Below the pieces are notes generated by a model that saw only the letters and a list, made by a program, of their open reading frames with translations, ran no database searches and was not told the origin of the DNA. A DNA stretch of 64,000 nucleotides, taken from assembly GCA_007570785.1 (NCBI GenBank), contig ML664175.1, forward strand, positions 10,083,441 through 10,147,440, in the 5' to 3' direction. A program made the position numbers and the translations under genes. Source of the DNA: Antilocapra americana. Taxonomy: Eukaryota > Chordata > Mammalia > Artiodactyla > Antilocapridae. Below are positions 24,238 through 35,299 of this stretch, piece after piece; positions within the stretch are counted from its first letter, which is position 1; each line of letters starts with the position of its first letter.

Positions 24238-24717
24238 TACTGTGGTACACATATACAAAGGAATACTACTCAGCCATAAAAAGAAATGCATTTGAGTTAG
24301 TTTTAATCAGGTGAATGAACCTAGAGCCTATTATACAGAGTGAAGTCAGAAAGATTCGTATATGGAATCTAAAAAGATGGTACTGATGAATTTATTTTCA
24401 GGACAGAAGGAGAAACAGACATATAGAACAGACCTATGGACATGGGGAGAGGGGACGAGGCTAAGGGTGAGAAGTATGGAGAGTAACACGGAAATTTACA
24501 ATACCATATGTAAATCAGATAGCAATGGGAATTGGCTATATGACTCAGGGAACTCAAACAGGGGCTCTGTGACAATTTGGAAGGGTGGGATGGGGAAAGA
24601 GATGGAAGAGAGGTTTGGGAGGGAAGGGACACGCGTGTACCTATGGCTGATTCTTGTTGTATAACAGAAAATCACAAAATACTGTAAAGCAATTATCCTT
24701 CAATTAAAAAAAAAACT
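24238..24717 (+). mobile_element. Artiodactyl L1 3' end inside BovB
   Basis: 'actactcagccataaaaag', 'cctagagcctattatacag', 'aggacagaaggagaaacag' and 'gtgggatggggaaagagat' are followed by a poly-A end at about 24705-24715. Similar flanks, cagattta at the left edge and cagcttta at the right edge, suggest a target duplication. The frames at 24362-24664 (+) and 24369-24632 (-) lie in this 3' UTR and are not genes. Confidence 0.87.
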
Positions 24718-25412
24718 CAGCTTTACATCCGCAAGTTCTTGGTTCACGTACCACAGAAGCCTAGCTTGAAGGATTTTGAACATAACCTTGTTTTATGTGA
24801 AATGAGCACAACTGTATGGTAGCTTGAACATTCTTTGGCATTGTTCTTCTTTGCGATTGGAATGAAAACTGACTTTTTCCAGTCCTTAGTTGCCATGGAG
24901 TCCATGCACACAACAGCTGAGCACATGCTCTAGAGCTGGCGAGCCTCAACTACTGAAACTCACACACTTCAGAGCCCATGCTCCAAAGCAACAGAAGCCA
25001 CTGCAATAAGAAACCCTCACATTTCAATGAAGAGTAGCCTCCGTTCACTGCAACCAGAGGAAGCCCATGCACAGCAACAAAGACCCAGCAGATCAAAAAG
25101 TAAATAAATAAATATTTTTAATGGAAAAAAATTAAATACAGAATTTCTCACATGTACAAAACATGAAAACATGAGTAGACCTGCACTAATGGAGGTTCTT
25201 AAAGCAGAAGAAAAATAATACCAAATGGAAATAGAGATCTATACAAGGAAATGCAGAACAATGAAAATCATAACTCCTTGGATAAATGTGAACAAATTTA
25301 AAATTTAAATCCCTCCAAAAGATAATGATTTAAACAAAAATAACAACAATATATTGTGAGATTTGTAATATATGTAAAAGTATGGCAACAACATTAATAT
25401 ACACGGGCTCTT

Positions 25413-25561
25413 AATATCCCTTAAAAGTAACTGAAAGAATTGTAAATGTATACTATAAACCCTAAATATTTTATAATAACCCTTACTAATTCCTTAAATG
25501 TATAATATCCCTTAAAAGTAACTGAAAGAATTTTAAATGTATACTATAAATCCTAAGTATT
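25413..25561. repeat. 58-base local direct duplication, period 91
   Basis: The segment at 25413-25470 ('aatatcccttaaaagtaact' onward) recurs at 25504-25561 with three mismatches by my count. It lies in the inter-ORF region of the ancient L1. Confidence 0.85.
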
Positions 25562-26985
25562 AAAAAATGCAAAAAGAGTTTCAGCCTAAAATAATACTGA
25601 ATGTAAATGGTCTAAACACACCCAATCAAAAGACAAAAATGTCAGATTGGGTAAAAAAGCAAGATAATTATATTCTCTCTATAAGAAATATACATCAAAG
25701 ACAAAACATCAATATATTAAAAGTAAAAGAGCAGAAAATATATACCAGAAAAATAGATTACAGAACAAAGAATGTTACCAGAGAATTTACAAGGTCATTA
25801 TTTTTAAATGATGAGTCAATTTATCAGGAGAATTTAACAATCTAAAGACATTTATTCACCTAATAAGAGAGCTATAAAATACATGAAGTGAAAATTAATA
25901 GAATTATAGGGAGAAATAGAAAATTCACATGAATTCAATAACACTTTTTCAATAATTAATAGTACAAGTGGACAGAAAATCAGTAACAAAATAGTAGAAA
26001 ATCAGTAACACTATCAACTAAGTTGACTTAATCGACATATGTAGAAAACTCCATCCAACAACAGAAGAATACACATTATTTTCAAGTGCATACATAATAT
26101 TTTACCAAGGTAGACCATATTCTGTCATAAAACATGTTTCAGTAAATACAACAATATTCAAGTCATATATAGTATATATGAGTATATACATAAATGAGAT
26201 AACAGAGAAATTAAATTAGAAATCAATAAATGAAGATCTCTGGAATATCTCCAAATATTTGGATACAAAATAAAACACATACAAGTAACCCATGGATTAG
26301 AGCAATAATCCCAAGAAATATACAAATAATTTTATACTGAAATAAAGTAAAAGCAGACATATAAAGCTTTGTAATCTTTACTAAGGCAGCACTTGAGGGA
26401 AATTAATAGCACTAAAGTGATCAGAAAAGAAGAAAGATCTCAAATTGATGATTTCAGCTTACATCTCAAGAAACTAGAAAAATGGGCAAGTTAAACTCAA
26501 AATAAGCAAGAGAAAAGAAATAAAGATAAAAGCAGAAATAAAAGAAATAAAAACCTGAGAAATCATAGACAAAATCAGTGAAACTAAGAGCTAATGCACT
26601 GAAAAGATTAACAAAATTGATAAATCTCTAACCTGATCAGGAAAAAAAAAGAGAAAACACAAGTTATCAGTATCAGGAATCGATAAGTGACATCAGTATA
26701 GATTCCACAGATACCAAATGAGTAACAAGAGAATATTATGAATAACTTAAACCAACAAATTTGACAATTCAAATGAAATAGACAAACCCATGAAAGATAC
26801 AAGCTACCAAGGCTAACTGGGGAAGAAGTAGATAACCTAAACATATGATTACTTACTAAAGAAATTATTTTTGGTTAAATTCTTCCCATAAATTTTCCCT
26901 TCCAGATCCAAATGGCTTACTGATGAGTTCCACAAAGCATTTAAGGAAGAAATAACACTAATTCTATACCAACTCTTCCCAAAAA

Positions 26986-27706
26986 TGATGAAAGTGAAAG
27001 AGGAGAGTGAATAAGTTGGCTTAAAGCTCAACATTCAGAAAACTAAGATCATGGCATCCAGTTCCATCACTTCATGGCAGATAGATGGGGAAACAGTGGA
27101 AACAGTGGCAGACTTTATTTTTCTGGGCTCCAAAATCACTGCGGATGGTGATTACAGCCATGAAATTAAAAGACGCTTACTTCTTGGAAGGGAAGTTATG
27201 ACTAACCTAGACAGCATATGGAAAAGCAGAGACATTACTTTGCCAACAAAGGTCTGTATAGTCAAGGCTATGGTTTTTCCAGCAGTCATGTATGGATGTG
27301 AGAGTTGGACGGTGAAGAAAGCTAAGACCGAAGAATTGATGCATTTGAACTGTGGTGTTGGAGAAGACTCTTGAGAATCCCTTGGACTGCAAGGAGATCC
27401 AACCAGTCCATCCTAAGGAGATCAGTCCTGGATGTTCATTGGAAGGACTGATGTTAAAGCTGAAACTCTAATACTCTGGCCACCTGATGCAAAGAGCTGA
27501 CTCATTTGAAAAGACCCTGATGCTGGACAAGACTGAGGGCAGGAAGAGAAGGGGACAAAAGAGGATGAGATGGCTGGATGGCATCATCGAGTTGATGGCC
27601 ATGGGTTTGGGTGGATTCCAGGAGTTGGTGATGGACAGGGAGGCCTGACGTGCTGTGGTTCATGGGATAGCAAAGAGTTGGACACGACTGAGCGACTGAA
27701 CTTAAC
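26986..27706 (+). mobile_element. BovB 3' part with TSD in L1M
   Basis: It begins after the catalytic RT motif ('tgatgaaagtgaaagagg') and ends at the BovB terminus ('gacacgactgagcgactg'). Target-site copies ttcccaaaaa (26976-26985) and tttccaaaaa (27707-27716) differ at one base. The 107-residue frame at 27051-27374 is the C-terminal part of ORF2, then frameshifts. Confidence 0.93.
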
Positions 27707-28568
27707 TTTCCAAAAAATTAAAGAAGAGGAAAACTTTGCAACTTATTCTGAGTCCCACCAGACAAAGACATTATGAAAAAAAGAAAATTACAAATCAATA
27801 TTCCTCATGAAGAGAGATGCAAAATTCTACATAAAATTAAGCAAATTGACTCCAACAATTTGTAAAAAGGCTAAAACATTATGACCAAGTTGGGTTTCCT
27901 TTAGAAATACAGAGTTGATTTATATTTAAAAAGCAAATGATATAATTCACTATATTAACAAAATCTTAAAAGAAAACCATCTGATCATCTCAACAGACAA
28001 AGAAAATGCCTTTGAAAACATCCAATATCAAGTTCTAATAAAAACCCTCAGCAAACTAGGAATAAAAGAGAACTTCATCAATCTATAAAGGGCATTTACA
28101 AAAAAATCTAGTTAGCATCACACTTAAAAGTAAAAACAGAATGTTTTTGCTTAATATTGGGAAGAAGACAAGGATGACTACTCTCACCATCTCTACTAAA
28201 CATTTTATTGGGGGGTTTAGCCAATGCAGTAAGGCAAGAAAAAGACACTAATGTCACCCAAATTGGAAAGGAATAATTAAAACCCATTATTTGTATGACA
28301 TGATTGTCTATGTAGAAAACCTCAAGGAAAAAAAGATATTAAAACTAATAAGCATGTTTGTGATTAGCAAACATTCAGGATACAAGATTAATATGTAAAA
28401 ATCTATCATATTTCTATATGCTAGCAATGAACAACTGGAAAAATAATAAAATAACATTATAATAGCATAAAAATAGAAAATATCTAGGGATAACTCTGAC
28501 AAAAGATAGGAGAGATTCATACACTAGAAACTCCAAAACACTGCTAAGTCTAATTGAAGAAAATATGA

Positions 28569-28904
28569 GGGCTTCCCCAGTGGCCCACTGGTTATGAATC
28601 TAACTGCCAATGCACAGGCCATAGGTTCAATCCCTGATCTAGAAGATTCCACATGCTGAGGGGCAACTAAGCCTGTGTGCCACAATTATTGAGCCTGTGC
28701 TCTACAGCCCATGAGCCCCAACTACTGAGTCTGCGTGCTGCCACTACTGGAGCCCACAAGAGAAGCCACTACAATGAGAAGCCCCTGCAATGAGAATCCC
28801 AGGCTCTGCAACTTAGTGTAGACCCTGTTCGCTGCAACTAGAGAAAGCCCACATGCAGCAACAAAGACCCAGCACAGCCAAAAATAAAAATAGATAAATA
28901 AACT
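28569..28904 (+). mobile_element. CHR SINE, near full length
   Basis: The head 'gggcttccccagtggcccac' leads to 'tccctgatctagaagattcc', the repeated 'aactactgagtctgcgtgc' body, 'agaagccactacaatgagaa', 'agcaacaaagacccagcac' and an A/T-rich tail. It is inserted in L1M ORF2. Confidence 0.92.
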
Positions 28905-29591
28905 GTCAAAAAGAAAAGCAGAACAAATTTGGAGAGCTGATACCACCTGACTTCAACACTTATATACACTACTGTAATCAATATAGTGTGGCATCGGTGT
29001 AAAGATGACAAAGAAATCATCAGAATGTAACAGAGTCGAGAAATAGAATCTTATATATATAAAACAATTGATTTTTTACAAAGGGCAAAGGTAATTCACT
29101 GGAGGAAGGACATTGCTTTCAACAAATGAGCAGAAGACATGGAGGAAAAAAAAATATTATCTTGAATTAGAGTTTCAAAAGGCACATGAACAGAAAATGG
29201 ATTAGTGGTTTCCAGGAGTGGCTCAGGAGGTGAGGCAAGAGTAAGGGAAATGAAGGTGAAGGTGGTTAAGGGATACAGACTTCCATTTACAAAATGAATA
29301 AGTTCCTGAATGTAATGTACTGCATGGTAACTTCAGTTAATAAGACTTTACTGTGTATTTGAAAGTTGCTAAGAGTAGATTTTTAAAGTTCTCACCACAA
29401 AACAAATTGTAACTATGTGAGGTGATGGATATGTTACCTAACTTTATTTTGGCAATTATTTTGTCATCGACATATATAAAATCACTATGATACATCTTAA
29501 ACTTACAAAATTATATCAATCATCTATGTCAGTTATATATCAATAAAGCTAAGAAAAGTTGTTCAACATCATTAATCATTAAGGAAGGCTA

Positions 29592-29972
29592 AGAATGAAA
29601 GAGCTGATGCTTTTGAATTGTGGTGCTGAAGAAGACTTTTGAGAGTCCCTTGGACAGCAAGAAGATCAAATCAGTCAATCCTAAAGGAAATCAACCCTGA
29701 ATATTCATCAGAAGAACTGATGCTGAAGTTGAAGCTCCAATACTTCGGCCACCTAATGCAAAGACTCACTGGAAAAGATCCTGATGCTGGGAAAGATTGA
29801 GGGCAGGAGGAGAAGGGGGCGACAGAGGATGATATGGTTGGATGCCATCACTGACTCAATGGACATGAGTTTGAGCAAACTCTGGGAGTTAGTAAAGGAC
29901 AGGGAAGTCTGGTGTGCTGCAGTCCATGGAGGTCGCAAAGAGTCAAACACAACTTAGCGACTGAACAACAAT
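29592..29972 (+). mobile_element. BovB 3' end (about 380 bases)
   Basis: 'gagctgatgcttttgaattg' through 'ctgatgctgaagttgaagct' to 'aacttagcgactgaaca'. It is truncated to the last part of ORF2 and the 3' UTR. It lies just beyond the 3' end of the ancient L1. Confidence 0.93.
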
Positions 29973-30724
29973 GATTAAACAAACACATTATTTCCCCTAT
30001 AAACTTATCACTATCCTATAAATGGTTGACAACAGTCCCCCAAACCCAGACCAGTTCTCCAGTGTGCTCTTAGAAGTGGAGGGTCCATCTCTAGACACAG
30101 AAATTTAACTGAAACATCATAAAACTTACTCTTTTCACATGTGTCTATACCACCTTGAGAAAAACACGTCAATGTACTGGGTCTCCATGCTCATTCTGGG
30201 CAACAAGGGAGCTACACAAGATACTCCCTCAGTCCTTGCCAATTAATACATTGCCTCAGACTGACTTAAAGGCATGTTTTCTCTTAACTCAAGGGAAGAT
30301 GCCTCACCTTTCTGGAGTGGCCACACAGTGACAAATGCAATGCCATGGACCTTAACTGTTTCATCTCTACCACAACACTGCAAGGTTATTATAGATGAGA
30401 AAACTGAAGCTCAGGGAACCTAAATTACAATATACTTCAGTATTCCTACTTTCTCCACTGTACTGTAAAGAAACAGTGGATTTTCCCCCAGCTTATTTGC
30501 AAATCAAACTATGCAAAAAGCTTTGAAGGACATCCAATTGATTAAAATTATAATTAGTAGAAGTTCCACATGAAATGCTGAAAACAATTTTAACATTGCA
30601 TATTCCTGTGATAGGTCCTGATATTTATGATTTTATGTGTTGCAGTAAGAACCCTGGTCTTAGAAAGAGAAAAATTTGATCTCAAATCCCAGGTCTGCTG
30701 CTTATCAGAGTTATATTTTATCTA
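29973..30724. other. Mostly unrecognised; weak MIR
   Basis: A weak reverse MIR-like segment at about 30350-30440 ('ttatagatgagaaaactgaa'). Nothing coding was seen. Confidence 0.4.
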
Positions 30725-30972
30725 AAAATATTTATTAATTTATTTGCATCAGGTCCTAGTTGCAACAATCAGGATCTTCGTTGCATCATTCAGAATATTT
30801 CGTTGCAACATACAGACTCTTTACCTGTGGCATGCAGGCTCCAGAGTGCATGAGCTTCAGTAGTGGGGTACGCAGGCTTAGTTGCTCCACAGCATGTGGA
30901 ATCTTAGTTCCCAGACCAGGGGTCAAACCCATATCCCCTGCATTGGAAGGTGGATTCTTAACCAGGGAAGTC
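30725..30972 (-). mobile_element. CHR SINE
   Basis: Reverse-complement CHR: 'atttattaatttatttgc', 'tcctagttgcaacaatcag', 'ttagttcccagaccagggg', 'ccctgcattggaaggtgg', 'ccagggaagtc'. Confidence 0.85.
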
Positions 30973-31419
30973 TCCAGTGGTATAATCTTCATGAGAATCT
31001 AATTCTCTATGCAAAACTCTGACTTCACAATGTTCCAACTATATGCTATACATAATTCTATGATTATATTAACCATCATTTGACTTATTTTGGACTTAGT
31101 TCATGTAACCTGCTTCTCAATCAATATATTGTGAGCTGTTGGAGAACAGTCACTTTGTGTCTCTTACAGAACCCAAAAAGTTACCTGTATGAAAGAATTC
31201 ACCACACATATTAATCAGATTAATCTTAATTATAAACAAAACCAAGAAAGACTAACAATACTAAGAGTTAGCAAAAAATAGGGAGGCAATCTGGTTGGAA
31301 GAACAATTTGTCAGTGATTATTAAAAGGCCTGCTAAGACTTAAATATTCTCCCTCCATCCCTCCAGGCTTCCTCTACCCATATCTTGATCCTCTGACTTT
31401 CTTTCAATCCTTTGAATTG
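30973..31419. other. No confident feature
   Basis: AT-rich sequence. 31110-31200 has a faint L2-terminus look ('gtgagctgttggagaacagtc') but is too diverged to call. Confidence 0.4.
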
Positions 31420-31525
31420 AGAGAAAACTACTAAAGAACAGGGACCATGCTTTACTCGTCTTTAAATTCTCAGAAAAAGCACTACATAATGCTCAATAAA
31501 TGACTGTTGAAGTGAACTGAATGGT
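31420..31525 (+). mobile_element. L2 3' end remnant
   Basis: 'agggaccatgctttactcg' and 'gctcaataaatgactgttga' match the L2 terminus. Confidence 0.55.
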
Positions 31526-32999
31526 AATTTTGAGAAGGAAGAGATCACTGCATGTGGAATATTCAGCTCTAGAGGTAAGGTTACAGTTTTAATTTATTTG
31601 CAGTTGCTTTTCCTCCATAAGTAGGGAAATTCTATACCAGAGGCTGAAGAAAAGCACATCATAAAACATGGTTCAGTCCATCAGAGTGCTGTTTCAATTT
31701 CTGCACAGAATGTGTTGAACTTCAGTGTTCATGATTCACATTTTTAATGCAAATACATCGAACTTTCAATTATTCAAAGGTGAAATATCAAATTTATAGG
31801 TTAGTTAGGCTTTCTAGCTACGTAGACCTTTGAGTGCCTTCCCCTTCTTTCCTTGGGCATGAATGGCAGTGGGATTAACTCATTATGAATAAAGGAAACA
31901 TCTGTGATGTTCAAATGGCAGTAAGGAATGCATAGAAATCCAATACCACCTGTATGTAGTTCTATTACTGGTCATATATTGTATTGAAACAAAACTGTCA
32001 CAGTATTCAAAATTCAAAGAACATTTCTTGAAGTAGCTCATCAGGGAAGAATTTTTCCTCATATCTATCAAAGAAATAACTAAATAAAGCATTTATAATA
32101 AAAAAATGCTATACTGATTCAAATGACTGGCAGTGTCTGTAGACACAACAGAAAGCAGATGTTGACATCATTGAAAGATCTGATGAATCAGGCTTATCCC
32201 AGCTTTCCAATGTCTTTCATTTAGTGGTAGGAAATCTACCATGGGCCCTTATCAGTTAGTGATCGATTAATTTAGTGTTTTAGTTATATTTAAATTCTTT
32301 GCTTTGATCCAGCTGTAATTATCTTGTAAAAGTAAGCAAAAATCAATCCTGTTTATAACTAATGAGCTTTTTTAATCCTAGTAAATATAACTTACTCTTT
32401 ATATTCTTACTTATATTTTTATCACTATTAATACTTGTTATTAGATGTGAATATAAGCTTCTATGCACACAAATACATACAACTTCCATTTGAATGTCAG
32501 AACTTTTAGAATGAAAAAATAACACTTGTGTAGGGGAACCAGTGTGTAAATTTTAATGTATTTATGTTATCTAGTGAGTGTACATACTTACAAATACATG
32601 AAAAAGTAAACAATACAAAAAGTGAGGAAAAGAAAAAAAGTTAAACTGACCGAGTGGTGGGCTTCAGAGCTACCATGTATAGCTACATGGATCCTCAACT
32701 ACATTACCTTGGGGACAGCAGTTACTCTGACCACAGAGTGGATGGTGTCTTCTGGTGTTGTGCTCTTTGGCAATGTTGGTGGATTTCCTTTCCTTTGGGA
32801 TTTAAATATTTTGGTTTATAAAAGGAACTAGACTGGAACTACAGCTTCAAATCAGACTTCTTCATCTCCTAGCATGGTTAGAAATAGTTTGTTCCATCAC
32901 AAGGAGATTGGGGAAGAAGAAAGAAAAGTAGAAAGAATAGAAAAAGTATCTATATAGAGGTAATAGTGATAAAATAACAATAGCTCAAATTTTCTGAAC
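31526..32999. other. No recognised gene or repeat
   Basis: About 1.5 kb. It contains a small perfect hairpin 'ccatgta tagc tacatgg' at 32673-32690. The short frames here (for example 32622-32831) show no domain. Confidence 0.45.
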
Positions 33000-33185
33000 A
33001 TTTACTATATGCTAGGTATGGTTCATAGGACTTTGAACATATTAACTCTTTTAATCCTCACAACCATTGTATGAGTAGGTACTTTTATTCTCCACATTTC
33101 ACAAATAAAGGAATTGAGGCCCAGAGGTGTTAAACAACTGGTTCAATACCACACAGCAGTTAGGGTGAAAGATGGGAGGTGAGAG
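33000..33185 (-). mobile_element. MIR SINE
   Basis: Reverse MIR order: 'tttactatatgctaggtat', 'ttaatcctcacaaccattg', 'tttcacaaataaaggaattg', 'caataccacacagcagtta'. Confidence 0.75.
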
Positions 33186-33452
33186 AGTGAGAGCTGATTG
33201 GCTCCTTTGCTTTACAAAATTGTGACTATCAGTGGAAAGTCAACTGGAGGCTCCTCTCATTTAAATCTTTATTTGCTCTTGTTAAAAAAATATGTTTATG
33301 GGGAAAAGCAGTCCTTTAAGAAGACCTCCTGTCTTCAATCATAAAGTCAGATTTAAGAATAAAGAAATAAACAAGATCCAAATGTAATATTGACCAAAAA
33401 AATAAAAAAACCTGTTCTCAAAAATTAGCCCCCAAATTGAAATAAAAATGCC
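33186..33452. other. No recognised feature
   Basis: Short AT-rich spacer before the inverted BovB. Confidence 0.4.
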
Positions 33453-33466
33453 TGAAGTACATTTAT

Positions 33467-34040
33467 TGAATGATTTGCCTTGGAAACGAACAGAGAACAT
33501 TCTGTTGTTTTTGATATTGCATCCAAGTACTTCATTTCAGATTCTTTTGAAGACTATTATGGCTACTCCATTTCTTCTAAGGGATTCTTGCCCACAGTAG
33601 TAGATATAATGGTCATCTGAGTTAAATTCACCCATTCCAGTCTATTTTAGTTCACTGATTCCTAAAAGGTCAATGTTCATTCTTGCCATCTCCTGTTTGA
33701 CCACTTCTAATTTGCCTTGGTTCCTGAACCTAACATTCCAGGTCCCTATGCAATATTGCTCTTTACAGCATTAGACTTTATTTCCATCACCTGGCATATC
33801 TACAGCTGGGTGTTGTTTTTGCTTTGACACCGTCTCTTCATTCTTTCTGGAGTTCTTTCTCCACTGATCTCCAGTAGCATATTGGGCAGTTACCGGCCTG
33901 GGGAGTTCATCTTTCAGTGTCATACCTTTTCGCCTTTTCATACTGTTCATGGGGTTCTCAAGGCAAGAATACCGAAGTGGACTTGCCATTCCCTTCTCCA
34001 GTGCACCACATTTTGTCAAAACTCTCCTCCATGACCTGTC
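33467..34040 (-). mobile_element. BovB, inverted 5' segment (twin-priming product)
   Basis: Reverse-complement BovB. It runs from within the endonuclease-coding part at the left ('tgatttgccttggaaacg') back to the 5' region at the right ('ccttctccagtgcaccac', 'actctcctccatgacctg'). It abuts the sense 3' part at about 34041. The outer flanks share tacatttat (33458-33466 and 35291-35299), so both halves belong to one insertion. The minus frame at 33771-34019 covers the 5' region. Confidence 0.88.
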
Positions 34041-35290
34041 TCATCTCACATGCTAGCAAAGTAATGCTCAAAATTCTCCAAACTAGGCTACAACAGGACG
34101 TGAACCATGAACTTCCAGATGTTCAAGCTGGATATAGAAAGGGCAGAGGAACCAAAGATCAAATTGCCAACATCTGCTGGATCACTGAAAAAGCAAAAGA
34201 GTTCCAGAAAAACATCTGCTTCTGCTTTATTGACCACACCAAAGACTTTGACTGTGTGGATCACAACAAACTGTGGAAAATTCTTAAAAGAGATTTGAAT
34301 ACCAGACCACCTGATCTGTCTCTTGAGAAATATATATGCAGGTCAGGAAGCAACAGTTAGAACTGGACATGGAACAACAGACTGGTTCCAACTTGGGAAA
34401 GGAGTACGTCAAGGCTGTATATTGTCACCCTGCTTATTTAACTTATATGCAGAGTGCATCACACGAAATGCCGGGCTGGATGAAGCAGAAGCTGGAATCA
34501 AGACTGCTGGGAGAAATAGCAATAACCTCAGATGCGTAGAGGACACCACCCTTATGGCAGAAAGCAAAGAAGAACTAAAGAGCTTCTTGATGAAAGTGAA
34601 AGAGGAGAGTGAAAAAGCTGGCTTAAAACTCAACATTCAGAAAACTAAGATCATGGCATCCAGTCCCATCACTTCCTGGCAAAGAGATGGGAAACAGTGA
34701 GAGACTTTATTTTTGGGGGCTCCAAAATCACTGCAGAGGGTGACCGCAGCCATGAAATCAAAAGAAAAGCTATGACCAACCTAGACAGAATATTAAAAAA
34801 CAGAGACATTACTTTGCCAACAAAAGCCCGTCTAGTCAAACCTACGGTTTTTCCAGTAGTCATGCATGGATGTGAGAGTTGGACTATAAAGAAAGCAGAG
34901 CACCAAAGAATTGATGCTTTTGAACTGTGATGTTGGAGAAGAGTCTTGAGGGTCCCTTGGACTGCCAGAAGATCCAACCAGTTAATCCTAAAGGAAATAA
35001 GTTCTGAGTATTCATTGGAAGGACTGATGCTGAAGCTGAAACTCCAATACTTTGGCTACCTGATGCGAAGAACCAACTTATTGGAAGAGACCCTGATGCT
35101 GGGAAAGATTGAAGGCAGGAGAAGGGGACAACAGAGGGTTAGATGTTTGGATGGCATCACCGACACAATGGACATGAGTTTGAGTAAACTCCAAGAGTTG
35201 GTGATGGACAAGGAAGCCTGGTGTGCTGCAGTCCATGGGGTCGCAAAGAGTCAGACACGACTAAGCCACTGAACTGAATTGAACTGAAGT
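34041..35290 (+). mobile_element. BovB, sense 3' segment of the same insertion
   Basis: It starts in the RT domain ('tcatctcacatgctagcaaa') and ends at the BovB tail of ctgaa units (about 35268-35288). The RT motif is CVED at 34533-34544, so neither the tyrosine nor the first catalytic aspartate remains. ORF2 pieces are at 33917-34360, 34323-34700, 34697-34930 and 34946-35272, in three frames. The BovB stretch between the two segments (late endonuclease to early RT) is missing. Confidence 0.92.
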
Positions 35291-35299
35291 TACATTTAT

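Larger units (their letters stand above)
23218..24890 (-). mobile_element. BovB with internal deletion and two nested insertions
   Basis: Reverse-complement BovB from the 3' end (23218-23278) into ORF2, with a deletion of about 300 bases at about 23288. The main RT part is at 23464-24237, with a last piece at about 24725-24890 ('ccagtcc' side). A Bov-tA sits at 23351-23463 and an L1 tail at 24238-24717. The RT motif reads YTDD on the minus strand (23819-23830). The frames are frameshifted (pieces at 23809-24027, 23954-24178, 24037-24291, 24744-24926). Confidence 0.9.
23132..25122 (+). mobile_element. CHR SINE split by a BovB insertion
   Basis: The head (23132-23217: 'ggacttccctatcggtcc' to 'ggaagattccaca') and the tail (about 24899-25122: 'catgctctagagctggcgag', 'aagccactgcaataagaa', 'agcaacaaagacccagcag', ending (taaa)n) are adjacent parts of one CHR consensus. 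The intervening 1.7 kb is a minus-strand BovB with its own insertions. Confidence 0.8.
20871..29545 (+). mobile_element. Ancient L1M scaffold carrying many nested insertions
   Basis: Pieces in consensus order: ORF1-side region (about 20940-21178, 22430-23131, with 'gtcaacctagaattctatacc'), the inter-ORF region (25123-25560, 'gacctgcactaatggaggttctt'), and the endonuclease start (25575-25700, 'atactgaatgtaaatggtct'). Next come the ORF2 linker (to 26985) and RT (27707-28566, 'aatatcaagttctaata', 'gtatgacatgattgtctat'). A shortened C-terminal part (28905-29160) precedes the 3' UTR to about 29545 ('tatatcaataaagctaag'). Insertions at 21179, 23132, 26986 and 28569 break it. No ORF survives. Confidence 0.75.

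Noticed and set aside
33465..35290. Two separate BovB insertions in opposite directions
   Set aside because: One pair of target-site copies encloses both, and element coordinates decrease toward the junction as twin priming predicts.
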